A stretch of 64,000 bases of DNA from Butyriboletus loyo. Lineage: Eukaryota; Basidiomycota; Agaricomycetes; Boletales; Boletaceae. Location: positions 1 to 64,000 of the forward strand of contig JBBPSI010000088.1 of assembly GCA_038093515.1 (NCBI GenBank). The letters are read 5' to 3'. Shown here piece after piece: positions 25,614 to 36,772 of the stretch (within the stretch, counting starts at the first letter, position 1; every line of letters starts with the position of its first letter). The position numbers and the translations under genes are program-made. The notes under the pieces were generated by a model. That model was not told where the DNA came from, made no database searches, and worked only from the letters and a program-made list of their open reading frames with translations.

Positions 25614-27690
25614 ATGTCCTCGACGAAAACCGGTGGGTGGCAGCTCCGAGGAACAACTGTGCAATGCTGACAATTCAGTAAGACCCAACAATAGTACTTG
25701 ACACCGGCGCTAGCGAGGTATACTCTGTCACTTTCCACCCTGACAGTATACATCTTTTGAGCGGGAATGGCGATGGGATTCAACGATGGCGACTTGAAGA
25801 TGGTCAAGAGGTGGGAAACCAAACGGGACGGGCCCCGTACGCCATTTCCGCGTCAAGGGATTGGTTAGTATGTGGGACCGAAATGGGCGCAAGCGTGTGG
25901 GATGTGGAGATGCATGAAAAAGTCGTCGACGTGGAGGGGGAAAGTACCGTGTGGGCAGTCGATGTCTCTCCAGATGCGACCAGGTTTGCCACTGGGACCG
26001 ATGCTAAAACAGCAAGCATTTGGAGCATAACGACTGGGGAGAGACTTGTAGGCCCACTCGAGCACGAGAATGATGTCACTGGAATTCGGTTCTCCCCTGA
26101 TGGCGAGCGCATCGCCACTGCTTGCTACGGGGGCTCCATCCGTGTTTTCGATAGTCGTAATGGTCACAAGCTTATCACCATCGACACTACCACACCTTCA
26201 TCTGCTGCAATTACTCCGCTTGCATGGTCGAATGATGGTCAACAAATCTTTGCGGCATCAAACGACAAGAGGATCAATTCTTTTGCTGTGTCCACGGAAT
26301 CCCAGCTCGCCGAGTCAGCGATTCTCAGTGAGTAACGTCTACTCTATCGCTCTAGCTGGCAACGGCAAATTTATTGCTACCTCCGCGAACTGTTTCATCT
26401 CATTCCTGGACACTGCGACACTCTCGCACATTCTCCCTGCCATCGAGGACAGTGATGACATACGCTCGATCGCCATCTCCTCGAATGGTCAGTATCTGGC
26501 GACTGGACTAGAGGACGGAAAAATCGCTGTGCGTGACCTCACCTATATTCTCCCAGACACCTATGTAAGCAATTGTTCCTTCTCGATGTCGAATAAGCCA
26601 ATCCCTTTTCCCTCGTTGATTCCCTCACTGACCAGAAAGAACATGGGGAATTGAGTGATCCCCTCGAGGTATCCATTCGTTGTTTTCCCCCTCAAAGCGA
26701 GTTCTCACGAGTGTATAGAGCGAGGTGCCATCCGCCGCACCCGCCCCTCAATTCGACTGCGGTTAGTGATCACTGCCGTCTTCTATTCTCTCCATGTTAA
26801 CGCAGCTGAAGCCACCATCCCCGGTACCATCTGCTCATTCTCGTGAGGATCAGGCATCCTCACCCCGGCCCCATGCCGCACCACGATCGTCAGCTGAATC
26901 ATCTCATGGTCTTCAAAGGTTTAAAAAGTGGCTACGGACAAGCATCAGGAACAATAGCAAGGACCCGGCTTTGCACAAGCTCGATCGACGTCCTGAAAAG
27001 TCGCGTCGGCCTGTCGACCATCCATCTCCTTCCCACTCGCCAGCAAGGGTGGATTTCATGAGCGAGGGACCTTCGAGGATGGCCGCAGCTCGACCTGATA
27101 AAGTGAGTGCTCTTCAACTTGGATGTTGCGTGCCTAATATATCATCTTAGCGGTCGGTTGCAAAAACTGTTAGAAGACCAAGGAAACCAAAAGTTTGTTG
27201 CTCCTCGAGCTTGTATACAGCAACTCGTTATATTCTACAGCGCAAACCACCTGCCAAGGTTGCTGATCCCGGCGATCTGAGAAAAAATGCTTCTGGTAGC
27301 GGAGGCTCCGCAGATGCAATGGAATCCAGTCCAGTGTGTCTTTTCCTGGCTGTTATTTTCCATGTCACAGCGGCTCATCTCCTATCAGGCGCAACAAGCG
27401 AACGATGCGTCTCATCCCCCCGCGGAGGGAGTCCATCTCATGGTGCGCGTACTTTCCTCGAACTTATATTGTTACACTCATAGCGGATTAGCATCACCGA
27501 CAATCAGGCAAGGCTACCCTTTCGTTCACGCTGCCCGCATGGATTTTTTGTCTTCGCTCGGCTGCAGAAGATGGGGCTCATTGACGCGATGCAATGCATG
27601 TGGATCGCATACTCAATCGTAATCATGTGGACATCGTTTACGCCTTCGAGTTCGTGTCGCTTCATAGCGCTGCTAGTAGTACAAGCGAGG
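25614..27690 (+). pseudogene. WD40 copy R4: frameshifted
   Basis: Exon 1 is 25614-25632 and the propeller exon 25695-26564, then 26636-26668, 26719 onward and 26806-27102, with the later tail homologous to R2. In the propeller exon one extra base lies near 26,328-26,336 ('attctcagtgagtaacgtc' against 'attctgaataataacgtc' in R5), so the first frame ends at TAA just after blade 5. The exon homologous to R1 3889-3936 lacks five bases (gactgcggtt for gactatgatgcggtt). These do not cancel. The start of the propeller reads ATA where other copies have the internal ATG of the MHLLSG motif. The extra base creates a 'gtgagt' that looks like a donor, but the nearest acceptor is only 29 nt away, too short for an intron. 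Confidence 0.75.
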
Positions 27691-28034
27691 GCGGTGTCTA
27701 ACTGATCTGCGCTACTGTAAACCTACCGATTATCGACCAAGACGGGGGTGCGTCGGGATGTCACGTCCCTCCTGCTTCGATGTTTTCGTTATTCATCACG
27801 GATCCCAGCACTACTTGCTACAAGTGCTTAATATTTAATTCTTGAGTTGATTACTACTCGTCAACAGGGCCTCGCTCGTAGATAATTGAGTATATTTGTG
27901 GCTACTCGTCCCGGGGACACATTTACATCAATGAGCTCCTCCTCACATTCTCTCGCTGGTGACGATACAGAAGGGGCACATTCGAAATCTATTCTACACC
28001 CTCTAACCATCGTACACGACGTTTCGAGGTCAGT

Positions 28035-29590
28035 GTGTTCAGACCGCCCGAACTATTTACTCGATCATCTATCATGTTGGAGTGGTTCGTCTTTGTGCAA
28101 CTTCCGTGCCCGCGATCCTGTTTATTTAATCATTTAGAGCATACATCACGACGAGTTCGACAATGTTCAAGTCATGGGAATGCTCCTGTATACATCGATA
28201 GAGTTCTCGAACTGGATCAGTACACAAGAATCCGGTTATTGATCGTCGGGGTAACTAGTCGATTGATCCATCCCGTTCTCCGAGTCGTTTTGATCCCCCT
28301 GGAACCCGAGGATGTCAGGTTGTTGATAACCGGTTTCGCATCCGAGACCGCATCGATGGTACGTCACTGACCGATCTCCGTTTTATCGATTGCGCTTCTG
28401 TGGTGTGTCTCTGTTCCGATGTCCCTTGTAGTGATGTTCACGCCGTTTCGTGGCGCTTGGCTGGATTGGGACGAAGCTGTCGCCAAAGGAACCACGTCGC
28501 TTTGTCAACGAAATGGAGACGATGGTTGGGAGAATGTCGAGCGTGCGTATCGTTCTCGATATTCTGACGGAACCGTAAGATTCCAAACTTTGTAATGAGA
28601 TCGTACAACAGGGACGATCCGTCTTGTTTCCATCGTATTTGGCGTCATCGAATCAATCCTCACAACACTTGTTAGTAACAGGCCATGCTTGAGTAATCGC
28701 ATACATTTCTCGAAAGCGTAATTTTACCTATTTTCAAGTCCTCCGAGGCGGGCGCATAAATCCGGAGTGAACCTTGATTCATGTGTCCACCATGGTTGCT
28801 CGAAGGACGAGAGGGAGTACTGCAGTCAATCTTCCAACTTTGAAACATCGTAGTTCGTGGTGACTTTTCTTTTTTCCCGAATAAGTCGTTCTGCCGCTTG
28901 AAGGACGTAGAGTATGTTATGTGGTGCGAACAAAAAGTGCATCAGTGGTACCAGGGAGTGTTCATATCTGGCTAGTGTATCGATGTCAATCGTCAAAGGA
29001 ATGGAAGCGTACTCGTTACCCCTGGCGTAAATGCCCCGCCAGCTCGAGCTAGCCTTCGACGTCAGCGTAGAAGGTACGTAGGTATTGCGAGCGTCCGTGC
29101 GCTGGATTACATCCTGATAGAATCCACCCCTAACAGCTCGGCATAGTACTTGAGAATATTCTCTGACGTTTCTGTGGTTTCCATGCGGATGCCCATACTT
29201 GTGGTGCACCTTGACAACGTGTCGTTAGTTATCCGAAGGCATTGCTGTGGTAAGCGAAGACTGTGAACCGTTCAACCACTTGAGGACGAGAAAGATACGT
29301 ACGTACGTCTGCGACGTTCAGCTGTCCGAAGTTTATAGCAGCGAGCCCGAGCTGATCCAGACGCGCTATACAAATGAATGGGGGTGTGATGGGGTTCGAG
29401 TTCGAGTGTGCATATGTCTCTCTCCTAGTTGCGGCGTAACATTCTTCCAAGGACGAGCGTTCGCTGTCCGAGATCGTCCTGCAATACACACGAGTTTTAT
29501 GCACAGCATATTGCGAGTGGGTCTAATGCGGATTGTACGCTCATCATGAACAGAGTCATACAGTCGAGACAACAAGTTCCTGGATAACAC
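28035..29590 (-). pseudogene. Gene X copy 5, degraded
   Basis: Minus-strand pieces: 'RLDQLGLAAINFGQLNVADV' (near 29,310-29,360), 'ETSENILKYYAELLGVDSIR' (near 29,120-29,190), 'LARYEHSLVPLMHFLFA' (near 28,920-28,970), 'NYDVSKLED' (near 28,830), 'IDSMTPNTMETRR' (near 28,630), and 'HDLNIVELVVMYALND' (near 28,130-28,180), which aligns with 'HENIVQLAMIYAPND' of copy 4. A stretch at 28,380-28,560 also recurs at 35,240-35,400. Frames change repeatedly. Confidence 0.4.
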
Positions 29591-29823
29591 TGCCCTCGGT
29601 AACGAGTGAAGCTTTCGCTGATGCCTAACTGCTTTCCTGGTCGTCGTAACGAGGTCATTGGTTAATTACCGTGGGTCGGAGTAAGAGAAAGCGCCAAAGA
29701 CACAAGGTGCCTGGGAATAATGAAACGTGTAGTATACAGCAACTTTGCGCACCACGGGTACATCAACCAAAACACCCGGTTCTTCAAGACTTCGAAGCCC
29801 TTAACTGTATAGCATTGGTGAGG

Positions 29824-31899
29824 ATGTCCTCGACAAAGACCGGTGGGTAGCAGCCGCGATAAGCAATCGCGCAATGCTGACAATTCAATAAGACCCAACA
29901 ATAGTACTCAACACCGGCGCTGGCCCTGTATACGCTGTTACTTTCCACCCTGATGGTATGCATCTTTTGAGCGGGAATAGCGATGGGATTCGACAATGGC
30001 GATTTGAAGATAATCAAGAGGTCCTAAAGCAAACGGGCATGAACATAAATGCCATTTGTATGTCAAAGGATCACAATTGGTTAGTCTGTGGGACCACGGA
30101 GGGCGCAAGTGTGTGGGATGCGGAGAAGCATGAAAAGGTCATCGACGTGGAGGGGGAAAGCGAGGTGTGGGCAGTCGATGTCTCCCCAGATGCGACCAGG
30201 TTTGCCACTGGGACCAATGCTCGCACAGTGAGTATCTGGAGCACAACGACTGGCAAGAGACTCGTAGGCCCGCTCGAGCACGAGAATGCTGTCACTGGAA
30301 TCCGGTTCTCCCCAAATGGCGAGCACATCGCCACGGCTTGCTACAAGGGCTCCCTCCATGTTTTCGACAGTCGTAACGGTGGTGGGCTCGTCGCCATCGA
30401 CACTACCACACCCGAGCACCTCGCAATTACCCCGCTTGCATGGTCAGCTGATGGTCAGCATATTTTTGCAGCATCAAGTGACCAGAGGATCAAGTGTTTT
30501 GCTATGTCCACGGGGTCCCAGCTCGCCGAGTCAGCGATTCTGAATAATAACGTCTACTCCATCACTCTAGCTGGCAACGGCAAATTCATTGCCACCTCCA
30601 CAAACCGTTTCATCTCGCTCCTGGACACAACGACACTCTCACACATTCTTCCTGCCATTGAGGACAATGAGCACATACGCTCGATCGCCATCTCCTCGAA
30701 TGGTCAGCATCTGGCGACCGGACTAAATGATGGAAAAATTGCCGTGCGTGACCTCGCCCATATTCTCCCAGACACCTATGTAAGCATTTGTTATTCACAA
30801 TGTTGGCATGTCGAAAGTAAGCCACATTACTTCTCCCACGTTGACAGAAAGAACCTGGGAAACCGAGTCTAGATAGTGATCTCGAGGTATCCATTCGTTG
30901 TTTCCCTCCTCAAAACAAGTTTTCAGTGCTCACGATTGCATAGAGCGAGGTGCCATCCGGCCCACCCACCCCTCAATTCGATTATGATGCGGTTGGTGAT
31001 TACTGTATTCTTCTGTTCTCTCAACGTTGACGCAGCTGAAGCCACCATCCCCGGTACCATCCGCTCACTCTCGTGAGGATGAGGCACCGCCACTCCATGC
31101 ATCCCATGCCGCACCACAGTCGTCAGCTGAATCATCTCAGGGTCTTCGAAGGTTTAAAAAGTGGCTACGGCCGAGCACCAAGAACAGTAGCAAGGACCCG
31201 GCTTTGCACAAGCTCGATCGACGTCCTGAAAAGTCGCGTCAGCCTGTCGACCATCCATCTCCTTCCCACTCGCCAGTAAGAGTGGATGTCACCAATGAGG
31301 GACCTTCGAGGATGGCCGCAGCTCGACCTAATAAAGTGAGTGCTCTTCAACTTGGATGTTGCGTGCCTAACATATCATCTCAGCGGTCGGTTGCAAAAAC
31401 TGTTAGACCAAGGAAACCAGAGGTTTGTTGCTCCTCGAGCTTGTATGCAGCAACTCATTATGTTCTACAGCACAAATCACCTGTTAAGGTTGCTGATCCC
31501 GGCGATCCGCATAAAAATGCTTCTGGTAGCAGACAAGGCTCCGTAGATCCAAACGAAGCAGGCCCGGTGTGTTTTTCTGGTCTTTGTATCATCTCATGAT
31601 GGCTCATTTCCTATTAGGCACAACAAGCAAATGATGCGTCTCATGCCCCCGCCGAGGCAGTCCATGTCACGGTGCGCACACTTTCCTCAAGCTTATATTA
31701 TTACACTCACACGTAGATCAGCATTACCGAGAATCGGGCAAGGCTACCCTTTCGATCACGCTTCCCGCGTGGATGTTGTGTTTTCGCGCAGGAACAGAAG
31801 ACGGGACACACTGATCCAGGTGATGCGATGCGATACATGTCATCGAAAGTGTGTTTGGTTTTTTGTCACATCCAGTCACAAATCGGGATACGGAGGTGA
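29824..31899 (+). CDS. WD40 copy R5: seven-blade WD40 protein with basic tail, readable to the end
   Basis: Model: exons 29824-29842, 29905-30779, 30848-30886, 30944-30991, 31036-31335, 31384-31422, 31471-31566, 31618-31671 and 31717-31899, 550 aa, all introns GT-AG. The propeller has 298 aa and seven blades. Loop residues differ from the other copies (for example GTNART after the third-blade strand, HENAVTG before blade 4, CYKGSLHV in blade 4). The tail starts KEPGKPSLDSDLE and continues LKPPSPVPSAHSREDEAP, RRFKKWLRPSTKNSSKDP and so on. The last exon runs past the splice donor suggested in R1 and ends with SQIGIRR and a TGA. Homology to the other units stops at that point, so the final 25 or so residues are private to this copy. 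No enzyme motif or targeting signal is seen. Confidence 0.75.
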
Positions 31900-32299
31900 C
31901 TACGATCACGTTCGGAGGGGGCGATGTCGGGGGCGCTGGGAAACGAAGAGATACAACTTTGAGGAGATCGAAGCTGGTGGCGTTGGTGATGACGGTCAGG
32001 CCATTGGGCAATGTGTAAATAGAGTTGGACCTTCTGGCGCGCGCGTGTATCACAAACGAATGTTATTATTAGATACAAGGTGCCGTCATGCCATCATGCC
32101 ACGCTTCGCGTCCTCGGGCTAGTGTCATGAATTTTTGAGGAATGGTGGTGAGCTGCGCCGCGGTGCTAACAGTCGTACAAACGTCGCCAAGTCGAAAGGC
32201 AATCAGGGGTGCCCCAAATATCGAAAACACTGCTTCAAAATTCAATTGAGGGAAACAAGTATGAGAACACGACGTACACTCTGACCTCAGGAGGCGTCG

Positions 32300-33000
32300 A
32301 TTCAACGAGCGACTCGGCATCATCGCCTTCAGTCATATAGGCCACTGCAAGGAACATGTTGATCGACAGCGCAAGATCGCTAGTCGTGTAGGCCGTTTCT
32401 GCTGCTTGTAGGACGTGGGACAGGTTTCTGGTTCGAGCAAGTGGGTGCGAATCTATTCATATCTGCTGCTCGTCACTGGTCGGTGTTGGTGGTCCGGCCA
32501 ACATTACGAGGGGTGAAAGCTTGGTGATCACATGTCGCGTAAACATTTGTCAGCGAACATCTTTCAACGTCGATCGAGGTACGGTGAGGGTGAACCAGGT
32601 TGTCGATCCTGCCTGTCCATCTGAATATCGACATACAGCGTCTCCATATCGATTCGGGGGGGAGGGCACGGGGGCTTGTCGGCGAACGTTGGACGTCCAA
32701 AGGCAATGCAGGCGTCGACGAAACATATGTGAGCACAGGCATTCAAAAAGCGGAGACACGTAGTAGATCCACCTGCCGGACATCTATAGGAATGAGCGAC
32801 CCGATATACTGCAGATACATGGGTCACTACGCAGGACTATGTGACACGGTTTGGACACGGTCCGAGTTCGGCCGGGTGGTGAATTCCGAAGTCCTCCATG
32901 CTAAGAGTATGAGCGCCCTCACTGAGAATGTTCTGGAATGCGCGCGCGTTTCCTGGACGGTATGTCGCGAGCTGGTTTAATGAGGATTTCACACTCAGGC
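32300..33000 (-). pseudogene. Gene X copy 6, faint relic
   Basis: Upstream of the decayed WD40 copy R6, the minus strand near 32,560-32,650 reads 'GRIDNLVHPHRTSIDVERCS' and then 'LTNVYATCDH', which lines up with 'GKIDNQVHELSRYLDAFY' and 'DIYAT' of the other copies. Nothing longer is kept. The assignment rests on these pieces and on the position. Confidence 0.3.
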
Positions 33001-33266
33001 TGCAGGCTGCACAAAAGAGTACGACGAACAATTGCAAGTCCCATAGTAAGCGTGCCCTTGGGAAGGCGGAAAGGTTTCGCCGATGAGTGGACTGCGTCGC
33101 AACGACGTTTCCTTCTTCAAGAAGCTGGGATGGCAAGAATAACAGCAACGGGCCACTTGTGTGAACAGGCCACGTGACCGGGCCTAGAGGGGCAACATCG
33201 CGGAGTAAACCGAGATGACTTGTTCTTTCCCTCTTAGAATCCGACAGCTGCCCACCATCGGTGAGG

Positions 33267-34660
33267 ATGTCGTCGACACAGATTGGTACGTAGCTATTCC
33301 CAGGAGTGATTGTGGGATTCAAGACCCAACAATAGTACTTGACGTTTTTCTTCTGTGACGTTGGCAGTTGCATTCCACCTTGACAAAATGCATCTTTTAG
33401 GCAGGGTTCGACGATGGCTACTCGCAGACGGTCAAGAGGTTTGGAATTATAAGGGATGAACGTGTGCGCCATTTCTGTGTCGGCAGATGACAGTGATGGA
33501 GGATCAGGTCCCAAACTTGGTCTGAACTGAACTTTTCGTGAATGGAATGGATGTTCACCAGTCCCACATACTATCCACTGAATAGTATGTGAGACTCGTG
33601 AGGACCCAAGCACATGGGATGCAGAGGTTCGTGAAAAAAGTCATCGACGTAGAGGGCACAAATAAGTTGGTGATTGCAGTCGACGTTTCCCTAGACTCGG
33701 TTAGGTTTTCCACCGCGACTGGATTCCCTGACAACTTAGAATAACGATCATTGGCCCTCCAACATGCTCCAGCATGATAATGGGATCAACGGAATCAAAT
33801 TCTCCTCGAATGGTGAGCACATTACCGCTATCGTGGCTCGATCCGCATTTTCGACAGGCGATGAGCTCATCCACATCAAGACTACCCCACCCTATGGGTA
33901 GGAAATCACTCTCCTTGCACGGCCATACGATGGTCAGCATTTTTTTTCCGTACCCATTGGACGCCAACATCATTTCTTTCGATCTGTCCACCGGGTTCTA
34001 GCACATCGAATCACTGATTCTCATTCGTGTCAGGTCTATTGCTCTGGCAACCAGCGAAAAATTCATTGCTCTTCCTTCACATATCGTTCACCATTTATGA
34101 TTGAGTCGTGTTGATGCTGTTCTAGTTGCCGTCCCCGCCCATCCACGCGAGGATGAGGCACCGCCACTCGGCGCATCCCATGCTCATCAGACGCCCTATT
34201 AGTGACCCTCCCTCCGAACGACATCTACAAGGACATCGTAACACTGTCGAATCACCCCAAGGCTTTCGAAGGTTTAAAGAGTGGCTATAGACAAACATCA
34301 GGCAGTCACAAAGACCCCTTTGCACGAGCCCGATCGACGTCCTGGAAAGAGACATAGGACTGCTGGCCCTTCATCTCCTTTCCAGTTGCGAGCAAGAGTG
34401 GATTTGTTTAACTACATCGTCAGACTTACAGCGGATCAGCATCATCAATAATCAGGTAACACGACCCTTTCCATCGCGTTTCCCGCGTGGATGTGATGTG
34501 TGTTAGGTACAGGAGATGGGACGTATTTATCCAAGTGATTAGATGCAATGCGCGCAGATACCATACTGGATCGTGAGGATATGGACATCAACTATGCGGA
34601 TCCTTGACTTTATGTTGCCTCGCAGCATTCGTACGAGTCCTGATAGGTCAGTCCGTGATC
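33267..34660 (+). pseudogene. WD40 copy R6: heavily decayed relic
   Basis: The start region is still recognisable (ATGTCGTCGACACAGATTG followed by a gt; 'acccaacaatagtacttgac' before the propeller exon; 'aaaatgcatcttttaggcag' for the usual MHLLSG codons). Blade sequences follow in broken frames, with deletions and an insertion near 33,480-33,600. Tail sequence ('ggtttaaagagtggctatag' near 34,272 and 'cgtttcccgcgtggatgtg' near 34,477) marks the 3' end. No usable reading frame remains. Confidence 0.65.
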
Positions 34661-35379
34661 GAGCTCGCTGAGATATTCACCCACCGGTCACTAAATATGA
34701 CATGATACAGATGCGGGAAGTCAGTGGGATCGGATGCCAACGTCTGATGGATTCGAATCGTTGAAGACCCCAAAGAATATGTACGTTAAGCTGTTGCGTG
34801 CGTTCCGTTGAGATATTTTTCTTGTTTGTCACGGGTCATAGCACGACTGGGTATGAGCGCTCAAGACGTGATGCGGTTCAAGCCCCTTGCAAACGCAGCC
34901 TCGCCGTAGGTAATTCGTGATCGAGCTGATAGCCACTCGTTCGAGTGACATCATGATCCATCTACATTGATGAACTCGCCATGGTGTTCCTCACCAATGA
35001 TGATGCTGATGGCAAGGAAGAGCACTCACGGAGCGTGTATACCAGGTACCCTCACGCACGAGTGCGCATCTCGAGGTAGAGACGACAGACTGCATATCCA
35101 AGCCCGTTTTTGTGGTGGCACACTATCGCACTGGCGCACGCAACAGGTTTACCAATATCAGTCTTCCCAGCGTCTTAGCATCCTCGCTCAGCGATCCGGC
35201 CGAGGATGCTGCCCAGTTGTCAGGTCCTCGACACCAGTTTCGCATACGAGACCACAACGGTGTGTATCTGTTTCGATGTCCCTTGTGGACATGATCACGC
35301 CGCTTCGCGGTGCTTGGATGGATCGGAACGAAGCTGTCCCAAAGAAACCACTTCGTTTTACCAACTAAATGGAGACGAC

Positions 35380-36606
35380 GGTTGGCAGAACGCCATGCAT
35401 GCGTGACGGTCCGCATGTATGTTGATCTCGACATCTAACAGAACCGCATTGGTTGTAGATGTAACAAGATCGTACGAACAGATACGATCCTGTTTCGATC
35501 GTATTCAGCATCATCAAATCAACATTCTCAGTGTAACCGCAAGCCACATGGATCGATGGTATACTCATACAAACCCGGATCATCTCGGTCCCATCCATTA
35601 CTCCAAAACGTGATCTTACCCGTTTCCATCACCTTCGAGGTTGGCGCATATATCTGAGGTGAACCTTGATCCACGTGGCCACCGTGGTTGCTCGAGGGAC
35701 GACGGAGGGTGCTGCAGTCAATCCTCTAACTTGCGGGCGTCGTAGTTCATGCAGACTTTTCTTTTTTCCAGAACAAGTTGTTCTGCCGCTTGGAGGACAT
35801 GGAGTGGGTTCTGTGGTGCGAACAAAAAGTGCATCAGTGGTAGCAGGGAATATTCATGTCAGGTTTCATCAATATTAATCGTCATAAGGGATGGAAGCGT
35901 ACTCGTTACACGTGGCATAAATGCCCCGCCAACGCGAGCCTGCCTTCGACGTCAGTGTAGGTGTCAAGGTGCTATGATAGTTCTTGAACTAGTTTGTGGA
36001 TCTTTTAACAGGTACATCGAAGCATGGACATGGCGCTTTAAATTGCAAGGAAAGGTACGAGAACGGGAAGTGCACTCGAATCAGACTTGTAGAATCCGCC
36101 TTCAACAGCTCAGCATAGTACCTGAGAGCAGACTCTTGCGTTTCAGTGGCTTTCACTCGGATGTCTATGATACTATTTCCCGTGGTAAATCTCGGAACTT
36201 GTCGTTGGATATCTGAAGGCATTGCTGGCGTCAACGAGGACTGTGTGGGCGAACCCATTCGAGCCCGGGAGGCATGTCTGTGTCCTCCACCTGTCCGACA
36301 TTCATGGCAGCGAGTCTGAGCTGATCTAGATACCATACAAATGAATAGACTAGTTGGAGTTCGGGTGATGCATACATTCGGCTCCTATCTCGCGGAGTAA
36401 GGACAAACGCTCGCTATCCGAGATCGTCCGGCAATGCACGCATGTTTTGTGCACAGCATATCGCGAATGGGTCTAATGCGGATTGTCACCGCTCGTCGTG
36501 CACAGAATACAGTTGAGATAACAAGTTCCTGGATAACATTGCCCTCGGCAACGAGTGAAGGTTTCGCTGATGCTGACTGCTTGCCTGGTCGGAGTAACAA
36601 GGTCAA
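35380..36606 (-). pseudogene. Gene X copy 7, partly open
   Basis: The clearest frame is 36,220 down to 36,070: 'MPSDIQRQVPRFTTGNSIID', then 'IRVKATETQESALRYYAELL' and 'KADSTSLIR', followed by a possible donor. After a likely intron, 'IHKLVQELS' is followed by a TAG and then 'HLDTYTDVEGRLALAGHL'. Upstream is 'YLDQLRLAAMNVGQVEDTDM' (near 36,260-36,330) and downstream 'MDGTEMIRVCMSIPSIHVAC' then 'GYTENVDLMMLNTIE' (near 35,520-35,600). The TAG and several frame changes suggest decay, although the long open stretch indicates that it is younger than copies 5 and 6. Divergent from WD40 copy R7. Confidence 0.4.
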
Positions 36607-36772
36607 CTAACGTGGATCGGAGTAAGAGAAAGCGCCAAAGACACGAGGTGCTTGGCCCGACCCACAATGAAACGTGTTTATAGAGCAACTTTGCTCATCA
36701 CGAGTACATCATCAACCAAAACACCTGGTTCTTCCAGATTTCGAACGCCATAACTGTGTAGCATTGGCGAGG

